Positions 1-10,182 are shown, counted from the stretch's first letter. The stretch is 64,000 nt of DNA from Brachynemurus nebulosus (GCA_035578155.1 JAPWDM010000015.1:5868709-5932708); one strand, 5' to 3'. Made by a program: numbers and translations. The notes: generated by a model from the sequence alone, not told the origin.

Positions 1-538
1 TGCTTTTGAATTCTCACCTGCACTCAGTTGAACAGCTTACAAGTGACAGCATAGTGCTGAATCTTATTTTTTTATGCCCTTCTATCTTTCTACGTAGGTC
101 TCCTGGTGGTTCAAATGACCCATCAATTTTTGAAACGAGCCTGTAGTGTATATGAACACCACTTGTCAGTTTGACGGCTGAAAGTCTACTCCCACTGATA
201 ATCATTATATAAATAAATACCACCGTATCCTACATATGTGGTTCATTACATTTACAAATACTGAATTCTATTGAATCGTTCAAATAATATTGGAATTAAT
301 TATAATGCGCAAGTACAGTTCAAGATTTCAAATAAATTTTAGAATAATGAACTGTAAAAGGACGCTTTTTAAAAAGCTAAGTTGTATTTAAGTTCAAAAT
401 AATTTTCACAGATGTCCTCACAAATAATATGATGCAGGGATATTTCTTTACTAGTGACTTTTAAATTTTTGATATTCGATTTCAGCAATTTCATAATTAA
501 AAACCCCCTTTCTAAATTATCAGAATACTTTTTTTAAA

Positions 539-1321
539 ATGGCTAACGACTTCTTTGGTAAGTTTGTGAGTACAAGAGAAATATATTATGTATAAATTCG
601 AAAATAACAGGAATTCAATTTTTAGGAGTAGAAGAATTTGTAATTTTAAAAAATACTATGGATGAAGTTGCTGAAAATATTTACAACATTGAAAATAAGG
701 ATTATTTTATTTGGAATACAAATAATACAAAAATATTGATCGATTTTGTTGGTTAAGAAAAACCTAAAGTGGGAAAAACAATTAAAACACTACGAAAAAT
801 GTGGGAAATAATAGCGAAACTATTTTTGGAAAAATACGGTATTACAGTAACAGCGAACAATTGTGAAAACAGATGGAAAGTTCTGGACAGAAATTACAAG
901 GATATTATTGATAATAAAAAGAAAACAGATCGTGGTCATAAAGATTTCAAATTTTTTAATGATATGCTTCAAATTCTTCAAAAAAAGAAAAATGTGTTCC
1001 CTGAAATATTATTAGATTCCACAAATACTTACGTCAACAACGCAATATCAGAAAATCTCACGGATTTAAATGAAACTCAGAACACAGAAACAGAAAATTC
1101 GAGTACTTCAAAAAAACGGAAAATTGTGGAGTCAATTACTACCAAAGAAGAAGAAAAAAAGTCGAAACGATGTCTTTATACAAGATAGAGAACATGCTAA
1201 ACTTTATCGACAAATGAAAGCAGAAAATTTTAAAAAACGAATAGAAATCCAAGAAAAGAAAATAGTTATCTTTGAAGAAAGAGATAAGTTACTAGAACAG
1301 CAAAATGACCTATTAAAATAA
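539..1321 (+). pseudogene. Harbinger Myb/SANT-like DNA-binding protein, broken
   Basis: In Harbinger elements this second protein binds the element ends and helps bring in the nuclease. The start is ATG 539, with a short exon to 557, a GTAAGT donor at 558 and an acceptor AG at 624-625; the frame then continues. A TAA at 754-756 lies in that frame. After it the frame stays open to 1188 and contains the trihelix/Myb-like region (for example CENRWKVLDRNYKDI). A frameshift in the A-rich run near 1155-1165 moves the coiled-coil tail (KLYRQMKAENFKKRIEI) into the next frame, ending at 1321. The lysine/glutamate-rich helical tail is normal for the family. Two lesions make it a pseudogene. Confidence 0.75.
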
Positions 1322-1576
1322 TTGTTAATAAATAGAAGTACCTCTAGTAATAAAATATTTGCTGTTTAATTCTAAAATAATTTTTCCTTTTTTTATATAC
1401 TGTAAGTAGAATATAATTTTGTTTTGTGCAATAATAACTATCCTTTTTTTAATACTTTTCGTAATACGTTTTTTATTTATTTACATACATACATATTTAC
1501 AAAAAACCAAAAAAAAAAACGAAAAAAAGCAATTTACGATCATTTTTACCAGAAAAACATTAAATGAACTGGTTTC

Positions 1577-2649
1577 TTACTTAATGAAACTGTTATAAAT
1601 ATTTAATATATGTCTAGCAATAAAATTTCTGAATTCTATCCCAGTGAATTCATCTTCAGCAAATTCTCCTTTTATTTCGTTATCATTGTTATCGTTTACG
1701 ATATCTTCAACTTCAAAATTATCGTCAATGGCTAAATTGTGAACGACACAGCATGCACGAATAAAATGTGCAATATTGGCCGTATTTCTTAATTTTAAAT
1801 GGTACAATTGTCTGAATTTTTGCTTTAAAATAGCAAACGTGTGCTCAGTTTTTATCCGGTTTTTTGACAAAAGCTGATTGTATCGTATTTCATGAGGTTG
1901 TAAATTGCCACGATTTCTATAAGGTGCTAATAAGTGCCTTGTGCATGGGTAAGCACTATCTCCTAATATATAATTGTGACCACACTTTTGTGGTAAATTT
2001 TGACCCAAAGTTGAAGATCGGAAAACCCGAGCATCGTGCACTGATCCTGAATAACCTATGAAAATGTCCATAATTTTCTTGTTATGATTGCATACTGCCC
2101 TGCATCTAAAATATTACAAAAAGAAAATTTATGTTAGTATTATATGTAATTAAAGTAGTTAGTTAATTTTAACATTTATTACCTGCATGGAATAAAATCC
2201 TTTTCGATTTATATATGAATCTGGGTCTGTTTCAGGTTTATCTAATTTAATATGAGTATCGTCAATACAACCAATTGCACCTGAAAATCCATTTCCAGCG
2301 AAAAAGTTTTCTGATTCAGTTTTTTCTTCAGGCCTAAACCAAGTAATTACATCTCTACTTAAATTAGTTAAAATAAAATTGTCCTCTTTAATATACGAAA
2401 AAGACAAATTGCTGTAACACCAAATCGATCTGAAACATCTCTAAAAGAAGCAGTTTGATGACCGCTAAACCATAGAGACATCAAAATATGTTTTTCTGCT
2501 GTAATTTTTTCTCTCCCGACATTTGATACAGGATAATATTCCGACTGTGAAAATTGTTCTGTTAAATTGTTCACAACACCTCTCGACACTCGCAAATGTT
2601 CCATGAAAATGATGTATCCGACATTATAAAAATAACTAAAAATATACAT
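1577..2649 (-). pseudogene. Harbinger DDE nuclease (HARBI1-like), broken
   Basis: This is the transposase of the Harbinger element. Three pieces follow one another on the minus strand. 2649-2368 holds the N-terminal helix-turn-helix region. 2407-2159 holds the first catalytic Asp (GAIGCIDDTHIKLDKP; the family usually has DGTH). 2071-1577 holds the second Asp (ILGDSAYPC) and the Glu (KTEHTFAILKQKFRQL). All three DDE residues are therefore present. The first two pieces overlap in different frames, a frameshift near 2400. An intron with donor GTAATA near 2183 and an acceptor near 2106 separates the last two, but the phase does not close cleanly. It is divergent to the Myb-like gene in the same element. 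Confidence 0.8.
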
Positions 2650-3120
2650 TTACGTTAAAAAATGAGTTCTGATTCGTTAAAAAATTTATATTAACAATTA
2701 TAAACAAATTACAAACTTTTAATTACAATACCCAATAACAACACACGTGTTTATTAATACAAATCTTAACGATTGCTGTTGACCGATAATACAGGAGTTC
2801 TTCAAACAAGAATTTCAAATACTTGTAAATCACTTCGAACTGATTAGAACCGTTCAAATGTGAATTTGGATTTAAAATTTGAAAAATGGAATAAAAACGG
2901 TGAATAACCAGTATTTCAAATACTAGAATTCGTATAATGGAACGGTTATTTCACACAGTTCTTTCTGCGCATTTATAAATAATGAACAGTTCAATGCTTC
3001 TAAATGGAATGAACCTATGGTCTTACCCTATAAATATGATTTCATTCATACACGAATTCGCTCTGTGCTAAGTCATGGAAGTGAGAGCCAAATCGATGTA
3101 TACAGTGGACAATTTAAGCG

Positions 3121-3347
3121 TTAACCCTTAACTACTGACGTGTAATTTTGTTACGTCCCCACTGACGTACAAATGACATATTTCTATATACAGTAGGTGC
3201 CCTGAAACATATAATTATGTAGAGTGAACATTATACTTGTATGTAAGTTTGTTGATTAAAAAATTATTTTTTAGTCAACGAACTTACATGCATTGAAAAA
3301 TGATTTAAGCGACGTACCACATACGTACGTCAGTAGTTAAGGTTTAA
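3121..3347. mobile_element. piggyBac-type MITE with TTAA duplications
   Basis: TTAA at 3121-3124 and TTAA at 3344-3347 flank a 219-bp body. The terminal inverted repeats differ at one base: CCCTTAACTACTGACGT at the left and ACGTCAGTAGTTAAGGT at the right. TTAA duplication and a CCC start are the piggyBac signature. The interior folds back as well: ATGTAAGTTTGTTGA near 3242 and TCAACGAACTTACAT near 3277 form a second hairpin around an AT core. There is no coding capacity. Confidence 0.8.
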
Positions 3348-4140
3348 AAAAGGCTGTTTTCAGAGTTCAAGCGATCAAATACACGTGGAATTTTTTTATA
3401 ATTTAAATAAAATAAAGTACCATAGTTGCTGTGTTTTAAATTTTAAAAATACAAGTAGAAAAAATACGTGTGAATTTTATAAATTTCCAACTGCCAAACG
3501 AAAAATAATCTAAAAAAATAAGTGGATAGCTGCAGTAAGAAGGCGAAAGTAAGTATAGTACCGTAACTTTAATTTCAGTAATAACAATAACACTGAAAAT
3601 CACAGAATTTTGTAAATTCGTAAGTTTAGTTTAAACAAAAATGTATAAGTTTAAATTACTAATTAAAAAAATAATATATATGGCAAAGAATGTTTAACTT
3701 TGTCAAATTTTCACTTAAATATAGAAAAATACTTTCTTACGTTTTACCTTTTGACGATTACACAATGAGAATTAGAATTGTAATGTTAAATAGTTATATA
3801 GAGTTAATAGAAATTAAAAGAATTAACTGATTAAACTTCAATTTGACAGTGATTAAGAAATATCTTAACAGAAGTATACTGGACAAAAAGGCTAATGAAA
3901 TATATTACACCACAAATCCAATTTTACGTAGTGGTCGGTGCAAATTTAAGGGGAAGTACGTAAAATCGGAAGATCAGGGGCGTCGATAAACTTTTTTTCG
4001 GGGGTTGGTAAATACCATTATCAGAAAACAATATTATTTTAAGAGACAATTTACACCTAAAATTCGGTTGTGTAGACAAAAGAAATCGAATGTTATACTA
4101 ATGAATATGAGTGACGACTTTTAGAAAACTGTCGAAAAAT
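3348..4140. other. AT-rich interval without a gene
   Basis: No reading frame of note, no RNA gene and no repeat that I recognise. It separates the piggyBac MITE from the inverted-repeat element that begins near 4.15 kb. Confidence 0.6.
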
Positions 4141-4149
4141 CATCTTCAC

Positions 4150-4600
4150 TATCGCATTCATCACCGTAAAAGACGCCAAATAGTGGAAGCTGACAAAAAT
4201 TCTAGAATATTCTACTCGTGAACTAGCAGATACCAAAAAACAAACTTCACTATTGAATTGGACACTAAAAATTAGGTTAAACAGCGCATTTTGACAAAAA
4301 TTCTAGAATGTTTTATTCGTTAACTAACAAAGATATCGAAAAATCGACTGCACCATTTAATTGATCATCGAATCAAAGACGGAATAGCACATTTTGATAA
4401 ATGTTCTAGAATATTCTATTCGTCAAATTGCAAAAATTGTTTGTCAAAGTCGGACATTTGGTTTACATTAGTTTAATTTCGGTTGGACAATTAAGTGGTA
4501 CAGTAGATTTCCCAATATCTTTGTTAGTTGACAAATAGAATATTCTAGAACATTTCTCGAAATGTGTTATTTGGTGTCTTTTTTGGTAGCCAATTCAATG
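4150..4600. repeat. Subterminal repeats with heat-shock-element motifs, left
   Basis: Units of about 100 bp repeat here, each centred on TTCTAGAA-type palindromes. Perfect 13-bp heat-shock elements (alternating GAA and TTC at 5-bp spacing) are at 4200-4212, 4404-4416 and 4538-4550; 4301-4313 is one base off. The last unit is in opposite orientation to the first ones. Whether heat-shock factor uses these sites is not known. Confidence 0.65.
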
Positions 4601-4601
4601 G

Positions 4602-5025
4602 CGACGTCAGTAGAGGCTTTTGGAGAGTTGTAAGCCACTCCTGTAAGGATTAAGATACGTATAGCATACCCTTCGTGTATACGTACATATAGTGATAGCG
4701 TACTCTTTGAGAGGTGGTACGTACAGAGTACATGTAGAATACACCTAACTTTCGTCAGCAGCTGAATGAGTGATGCAACAATATTCTGTTCAATTGAGTT
4801 TTCCCTGGGATCAAGTTACAAAAAGGGTTCATTATAGTAAAAATTGTCAATTTCAGTTAGTGAAACGTGAATCGCTCAAAAAATCGGGAGATGGGGAGAT
4901 GGCCCCGAAATGCTCATATTGCTACTACTTCGATTCATCAAAAATGAAGACAGCTTTGGAATTAGAAATTGGATACATATCATTGCCGGCGAAATTTGAC
5001 AATTTAAATTAGCAGATGTTTTAAC
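4602..5025 (+). repeat. Left arm of 420-bp inverted repeat
   Basis: Begins GACGTCAGTAGAGGC and ends with AGCAGATGTTTTA. It matches the reverse complement of 7558-7977 almost base for base, with a few substitutions and small indels. It includes the frame-shifted copy of the small gene. Confidence 0.9.
4768..5012 (+). pseudogene. Small unknown protein, left-arm copy, frameshifted
   Basis: This is the counterpart of the intact 81-codon frame in the right arm. The shared ATGAGTGATGCAAC start is at 4768. One extra base in the stretch around 4828-4840 puts the first third out of frame with the remainder. The downstream part (KNCQFQLVKRESLKKSG and LELEIGYISLPAKFDNL) is still readable to the stop at 5012. 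The C-terminal motif ELEIGYISLPAKF parallels ELEDGLLTLPCRY in the protein at 9878-10171. Function unknown. Confidence 0.55.
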
Positions 5026-5981
5026 ATTTAAACAAAAATAATTTAAATACAGTCGTTTACAAAAACTAGAGGTCATTTAATATCTATAGGTATATTTAAC
5101 TACTTGTTAATAATTAAACTAACAAGTAATAAATTTAGCAAAAACAGATACATTGTTTAAGTAGATATAAAATATGGGAAAGAAATTTTTCTTAAAATAT
5201 ATGGAACATTGTCCTATTAATTTAAGACTAAAAAAATATTATGAGGAGAAATTAATGTTTCAAAACTGTTTTAAATTATTAATATTACATATTCATTTTT
5301 AAAAATATTAAGAAATATGATTTTTTTTTACAATATATTGATATTGTAGAATATGATTTTTAATGGTGTAGAAACCCTTACTTTTAACAGAGTACTGTAT
5401 AGATCATACAATTTTTATATATCGATTTTTTATTTTTGTACCGTATAAATGTAACTAACTGTGTATTATCATTTTATCATACACAAATTAAAATAAAAAT
5501 ACATATACAAAGTAATACATTTTTTTAAAATTACAAGCTAGCAAAAATCTACCTATGAATAAAAACTAACTTTTTCTACTGATAGTCATCGTATATTTAA
5601 AATTATGTGAATTTTTACATTCGCACCATGTTTAAGGTATAATATTAAAAATTAATTTGATTTATTTTTTATACAGGGATGGGTGTGAATAAAAAGATCG
5701 GTTTTTCTTTTAAAAAATGTTTTATTAAGTATAGACTAAAAAAAGAAAAAAAAAAACAGGTACATTATTAAAAATTTATTAACTGGCGAAATACAATAAT
5801 CACTTTTTATTATGTAAACATGATTTTTTACGAAAATACTGAATTTTTTTTATTTAATTTTAGAAACACAAAATACAAAATATAAAAAATACAAAATTTA
5901 CTGAACATATCAAATAAAGTTTATAATATCAGTTGTATTTGTTTTTGAGGTATTAATATAGAATTTCGAAGATTGAATTTA
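5026..5981. other. AT-rich interior of inverted-repeat element
   Basis: No frame worth reporting. Long A and T runs, several AATAAA-like hexamers and no recognisable repeat. Confidence 0.55.
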
Positions 5982-6200
5982 TTACTCTTCATTAGGTCCT
6001 AAATTATTACCATTAATTTCACTCTCGTCACTTATAAACCCTGAGTTACTGCTGTTTTCGTCCTCACCACTCATAAATCCTAAATCACTTTCACTTTCAC
6101 TTATAGAGTCTTCATCTCTATCAATTTCCTCCCACCTTCGACGTAAATACAATATTATCACTAGAGTTGGGAGAACAGTGGTTCCGAACAGAATCGCCAT
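5982..6200 (-). CDS. Hypothetical 72-aa acidic membrane-type peptide
   Basis: Starts at ATG 6200. Residues 1-18 (MAILFGTTVLPTLVIILY) are hydrophobic and could be a signal anchor. An RRRWEEID turn follows, then a strongly acidic Ser/Glu/Asp tail (SISESESDLGFMSGEDE). The first 40 bases lie in the inner inverted repeat shared with 6775-6890, so the N-terminus may be the antisense of another frame rather than a real start. I do not recognise it. It could equally be a chance frame in an AT-rich element. Confidence 0.25.
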   Translation of the reverse strand: MAILFGTTVLPTLVIILYLRRRWEEIDRDEDSISESESDLGFMSGEDENSSNSGFISDESEINGNNLGPNEE

Positions 6201-6240
6201 ATAAAATATTTTGAATTGGGGGGGCTATAAATTTTATTAC
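6130..6240 (+). repeat. Inner inverted repeat, left copy
   Basis: The core CAGAATCGCCATATAAAAT, followed by ATTTTGAATTGGGGG (6189 onward), recurs inverted at 6775-6825 as CAGAGTCGCCATATAAAAT. Weaker similarity extends outward on both sides. Both copies can encode the peptide TESPYKIF on the strand reading toward the interior. The CAG start would suit hAT-type ends, but the 8-bp flanks do not match. Confidence 0.5.
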
Positions 6241-6754
6241 AAGGCTGACGATTTTCCCCTGGATTTGATGACTAGCCTAAGGAAGCTTTAAAGAACAAAT
6301 CAGTAAAAATTAAAAATTACCCATTTTTCATAATATAATATATAATTTTAATTTTAAAAATAATTTAAAAAAATTAATGTTGAATAAATAAGTGGTCGAC
6401 TGTAATACAAATTAATTTAAACGAATTCAAAACATTTATATTGTAAACAATATCTCTATTTCCGTTGTGATTATTTTAATAATATGTACATGTCACCTTC
6501 TTTATACCTGCTTTAACGTAAACAAAATTGATTGTATTAGTAGATTGTATCACTCTAGTAGGTCGCTCAGAAGACTGAACATGGTTTTGTTTTTGCATTA
6601 GAAAAATATAAAGATATGTATGTACATATAACAAGCAAAATGATTCATAATATTGGCAATTAAAAAACACAAACAGACACAAAATAACATTAACGATGTG
6701 GTATTTAATAGTAAAACGTCGTAAAACTGATTTTTAAAAAGATTGATAATATTT

Positions 6755-7082
6755 TTACGTTTTATGGCAGCCCTCCAGTTCTATTCGTAGCCCCCCAGTA
6801 CAAAATATTTTATATGGCGACTCTGTTAGGGACCTTTTGTTCCCATCTCTGATTATCACTAAATCAGCGTCAGTATATCGACGTCTTAATTGCTCGATTG
6901 TAAGTTCACGATCATAATATTCATGCCATATGCGTCTTTGCATCGTAATACGTATATCTAAACTGCTGTCTATATATATATTTTCGATAGCGCTGGCAAA
7001 GGAATAAATTGATTCAAAGGAATCCTCCGAATCGATGGATTTATTATCACTTAAATCGTTAACGTTCCTTTTAGTACCACCT
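6755..7082 (-). CDS. Exon of an unknown protein
   Basis: An open frame runs from the intron boundary at 7082 down to 6755. The upstream acceptor (T-rich, then CAG at about 7083) pairs with a GTAAGTAG donor near 7152, giving an intron of about 70 bp. The peptide includes SIDSEDSFESIYSFASAIE, MQRRIWHEYYDRELTIEQL and TESPYKIF. I cannot assign a family. The last 25 codons overlap the inner inverted repeat. The good splice sites favour a real exon, and the upstream exon was not identified. Confidence 0.35.
6775..6890 (-). repeat. Inner inverted repeat, right copy
   Basis: Reverse-complement partner of 6130-6240; see that entry. Identity is highest across the 25 bp of the CGCCATATAAAATATTTTG block and falls off outward. 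Confidence 0.5.
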
Positions 7083-7152
7083 GAAAAAATTAGAAGATTT
7101 TATAACATTATTTTCAGTCAAAAAAATATTTATATTAACTGAATTCTACTTA

Positions 7153-7557
7153 CCACTAAATAATATAGTATCTATTTTTTATTAATTCTTTACAGGCAAA
7201 TCTTATTTCCTAATTGAGTAATACTATATAACAATATTAAAATAATTCAAAATAACAATTAAGAAAGACTAACCTATGCAATTAATACAAAAATTTTATT
7301 TCAAAATATACGGTCTTATAAATATTAACAAACAACTAGGTCGATACAAAATGTTGTAAAAAATGATTAAGTAGAAAAAACGAAATCAGTAGTGGAACGT
7401 AAAATTCTATTACTGTGCTAACATATGATTACCAATCCACAACATTTCGCGGCCAAGGACACTTAATCTGCTTACATTAGAACAATTCACGTTAATTATG
7501 TTACTTTATTAGACTGGTTGACTGGTGCTAAATTTGATTATGAAATTAGATCGAACT
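7153..7557. other. AT-rich, no gene
   Basis: Holds only the possible upstream exon/donor region of the 6755-7082 frame (donor near 7152). Otherwise nothing recognisable. Confidence 0.5.
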
Positions 7558-7977
7558 AAAACATCTGCTAATTTAAATTGTCAAATTTCGCCGGCAATGA
7601 TATGTATCCAATTTCTAATTCCAAAACTGTCTTCATTTTTGATGAATCGAAGTAGTAGCAATATGAGCATTTCGGGGCCACCTCCCCACCTCCCGATTTT
7701 TTGAGCGATTCACGTTTCACTAACTGAAATTGACAATTTTTACTATAATAACCCTTTTTGTAACCTGAGCCCAAGGAAAACTCAATTGAACAGAATATTG
7801 TTGCATCACTCATTCAGCTGCTGACGAAAGTTAGGTGTATTCTACATGTACTCTGTACGTACCACCTCTCAAAGAGTACGCTATCACTATATGTACGTAT
7901 ACACGAAGGGTATACTATACGTATCTTAATCCTTACAGGAGTGGCTTACAACTCTCCAAAAGCCTCTACTGACGTCT
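7558..7977 (-). repeat. Right arm of 420-bp inverted repeat
   Basis: Mirror copy of 4602-5025. In this arm the small gene is unbroken. The arm ends at CTACTGACGTC, after which the heat-shock-motif repeats begin. Confidence 0.9.
7568..7813 (-). CDS. Small unknown protein, right-arm copy, intact 81 aa
   Basis: ATG at 7813 (MSDATIFCSIEFSLGSGYKK) to the stop at 7568. There are two parts: a basic middle (QLVKRESLKKSG, then APKCSYCYYF with a Cys pair) and a C-terminal stretch LELEIGYISLPAKFDNL. The stretch lines up with VELEDGLLTLPCRYNNM in the protein at 9878-10171, including the preceding SSKMKT/PSKIQT. I take them to be one family. It sits inside a transposon arm, so it may be a captured, truncated relative. 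Function unknown; see the 9878 entry. Confidence 0.45.
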   Translation of the reverse strand: MSDATIFCSIEFSLGSGYKKGYYSKNCQFQLVKRESLKKSGGGEVAPKCSYCYYFDSSKMKTVLELEIGYISLPAKFDNLN

Positions 7978-8245
7978 GTTTTTGAATATCTTTGCTAGTT
8001 GATGAATAGAATATTCTAGAAAATTTGTCAAAATGTGTAATTTGACCTCTTTTTCAATGGACAATTAAATGGTACAATTGATTTTTGAATATCCTTGCTA
8101 GTTGATAAATAAAACATTCTAGAATTTTTGTCAAACTACACTGCTTAATCTCATTTTTAATGACCAATTCAACGATGAAGTCCGTTTTTTGATATCTCTG
8201 GTAGTTGACGATTAGAATATTCTAGAATTTTAAGTTACTCATTTT
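7978..8245. repeat. Subterminal repeats with heat-shock-element motifs, right
   Basis: Three units of about 100 bp, with perfect GAAnnTTCnnGAA motifs at 8009-8021 and 8215-8227 and a partial one at 8117-8124. Each unit also carries a GTTGATRAATAGAAT-type lead and a TTTGTCAAA-type tail. This is the mirror of the array at 4150-4600. Confidence 0.65.
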
Positions 8246-8382
8246 GCATTTGTATTAATTGCATATTACGTATACAGAATATGTGCATATATATCTGCAG
8301 TGCAATTTTAAAATTTTTAAAGGCTACGAGACCCTCAGACAATATTACCTACGGCCCTGACTCTGGCTTGGTACATAAATTT

Positions 8383-8835
8383 TCACCAACATAGACTAAC
8401 AACAACATATCTGTGAGAGGAGAACCCCACTAAATCGCTGACGTCACTACGTAAAATCGGAGTACGTACCATTGGATGGTCACTGTAATTAGATAGGTTA
8501 AGAAAGGGAGATTTAGTTAATTCAATTTGGTCTTTCAAAACGATTACATTTGGATCATTATTTAATTTGTTAATTTCCAAAGCTTCAAATATATTTAATT
8601 TCTGTCCTTTTTCACAGACATGAAGGATTTTGGGTTTGTGGTCTGATTTAACAGAATATCGCTTTTCTAAAAGGTGAAGACCAAAGTTTGAAGTACGCTT
8701 ATAAGAGGTAATATGTTCACGGTATTTAATTTCGAAAGATCTTCCCGATTGACCAATATATGCTGCATTAGATTCTCCACAATCTAACCGATAAACACCA
8801 GATATTTTGTCTGGATCAGATTTGAAAGATTTCAT
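8383..8835 (-). pseudogene. Penelope-like element GIY-YIG endonuclease fragment
   Basis: Penelope-like retroelements fuse a reverse transcriptase to a C-terminal GIY-YIG endonuclease that nicks the target. Only that domain is present here. Its GVYRLDC and AYIGQSGRSFEIKYREH motifs near the start give the two Tyr and the Arg of the family. FGLHLLEKRYSVKSDHKP and GQKLNIFEALEINK follow, and the latter is the usual end of the domain. No reverse transcriptase precedes it upstream (higher coordinates), so this is a 5'-truncated copy. A second, shorter Penelope fragment is at 53868-53995. Confidence 0.8.
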
Positions 8836-9530
8836 TAATTAATAGAGTTTGTTTGAATTAATTTACATCTAGTAAAATTATTTAATACAAGCACCACCCT
8901 CGGATGCGAGTTACAAACGCAAATGTCAAAAACGTAGAAGATCACGATGTTGTGCACATCCAGGTCGTATTACGTCGAGAGTAGATATTAGGACGGTTGA
9001 GGGTGCATTTGTGTTGGCCTAAGTTGTAGGAGCAGGAAATTTTTTATCAGTTAAAGCCGCAATGTTACTTCAGGTCGTGTGTGTGTGTGTGTGTGTGACG
9101 TCAATCGTTGTGAGTGGATTTTGTTTCGGCGGTGTTCGTCTATACTTCAAAAGGACGCCATGTTGGAAGTGACGTTATCCGTGCAGACTTTGAGAGGTCT
9201 TCGATGGTAACACCCAATATGTGTGTGTGTGTGTGTGTCTTCTGCAAAAGCAGATGAAATTTTATTTTTGTGTCCGATTTGAAAAAATATAAAAATATTT
9301 CAGTTGAATAATTTTACAGTTGTGGTTTTCCGGTATGGAATTAAAATAAAAACATCTCGTGCTTGTGGTTTATTAATATGTGCATATGTGTTATCTGTAT
9401 GAAATTTGTTTCTGTTTGAAAGGATCATTTCTCCATATATTTTTAGTAATACCCGGTTAACATTTTTTGATTTAAAAATACTGTTACTTAGTGAAATTTG
9501 ATTCGTATGGTCTTCCGGTCACGTTGCATA
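8836..9530. other. Non-coding interval with two (GT)n tracts
   Basis: GT microsatellites at about 9077-9097 and 9221-9238, otherwise unremarkable. It lies between the Penelope fragment and the promoter at 9.58 kb. Confidence 0.6.
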
Positions 9531-9537
9531 CACATAC

Positions 9538-9766
9538 GTTCTAGAACATCGTAGATACTATTTTCCCGCTAAAAAGTGCTATATAAGTGGACCGCGAACC
9601 AAGGAATTTATTAGTTAATATCAAGCTGTGGTGAAAACATCTTCTAGGAGGTTTCCAACTGTTGATAATAAAATTTTTTACTCGCTGTGAAGACAAATTT
9701 AATTGATTTGGTAAGTTTTTTATTTTTCTAAAATTTTTTAAAAAGTACTTGTAAATAAATACACAG
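9538..9766 (+). promoter_or_regulatory. TATA promoter, 5' leader exon and 56-bp intron
   Basis: TATATAA at 9580-9586 is preceded at 9538-9546 by GTTCTAGAA, a two-unit heat-shock half-element. A start site would be expected near 9610. The leader has no ATG. Donor GTAAGTTTTT is at 9711 and acceptor ACACAG ends at 9766. The leader and intron from about 9664 to 9755 are nearly identical to the reverse complement of 38683-38780, directly in front of the polymerase gene. This is the basis for linking the two genes. Confidence 0.6.
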
Positions 9767-9877
9767 CAAAATAGCAGAAACAACGGCAGTGTTGTCGTCA
9801 ACCAACAAGAATCTCTCACAGTTGAAGAATTGTTGCGAGAGTTAAACGAATTGGGAAAAGTAAAACCATGGTTAAAA

Positions 9878-10171
9878 ATGAGTGAACTGGAGGTTGGAAA
9901 ATTCTACAGGATTTATGGCGTTAATCAACAACAATCAAAATTTGATCCATCAAAGATACAGACAGTTGTGGAGTTGGAAGATGGTTTGCTAACGTTGCCG
10001 TGTCGATACAACAATATGAAATTGGAAAAGTTAAACCTAATGAAAAATTCTCCGCAAGTAATTGGTTTTATCAGCCGCGGAGCAGTGGGAAAAACATATT
10101 CGATAGAATTTAAAACAGTAAATGCTATGGATTATTATAATAATGCATCTTATTATGTTGAAAACAATTAA
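9878..10171 (+). CDS. Unknown small protein, possibly nucleic-acid binding
   Basis: From ATG 9878 the protein has 97 residues (MSELEVGKFYRIYGV at the start). The frame is open upstream to the acceptor at 9766 and there reads VEELLRELNELGK, which resembles the LRELDEL repeats at the polymerase N-terminus. The true start may therefore lie further up or in another exon. The core PSKIQTVVELEDGLLTLPCR and a C-terminal GAVGKTYSIEF have the alternating pattern of a small beta-barrel. I know similar short uncharacterised proteins from insect genomes that contain type-B polymerase elements. A single-strand-binding role is only inference. AATAAA at 10183-10188 follows the stop. Confidence 0.6.
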   Translation: MSELEVGKFYRIYGVNQQQSKFDPSKIQTVVELEDGLLTLPCRYNNMKLEKLNLMKNSPQVIGFISRGAVGKTYSIEFKTVNAMDYYNNASYYVENN

Positions 10172-10182
10172 TAATTCTGTGT

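Larger units (their letters stand above)
240..3015. mobile_element. PIF/Harbinger DNA transposon, degraded
   Basis: Two divergent broken genes, a Myb/SANT-like protein on + and a HARBI1-like nuclease on -, lie between imperfect terminal inverted repeats. The left end GGTTCATTACATTT (from 240) matches the reverse complement of the right end, which finishes in AATGAACC at 3015, and a second matching block contains AATGCGCA. A gene pair of this kind is the standard Harbinger layout. I could not find the TWA target duplication expected for the superfamily, so the outer limits are approximate. Both genes carry stops or frameshifts, so the copy is probably inactive. Confidence 0.7.
4150..8245. mobile_element. 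Large inverted-repeat element of unknown type
   Basis: Two arms of about 420 bp (4602-5025 and 7558-7977) are near-perfect inverted copies. Outside each arm is an array of degenerate repeats about 100 bp long, also oppositely oriented. The arms hold a small coding segment related to the protein at 9878-10171. The 2.5-kb interior is AT-rich and has two short minus-strand frames and a second, smaller inverted repeat (about 6130-6240 against 6775-6890). The layout resembles a foldback-type element or the joined ends of a virus-like element. I found no target duplication and no transposase, and the outer limits are estimates. Confidence 0.6.

Noticed and set aside
14..223. 69-codon minus-strand frame at the window start (SKIDGSFEPPGDLRRKIEG)
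   Set aside because: Looks somewhat protein-like but has no recognisable domain, no splice context and is at the window edge.
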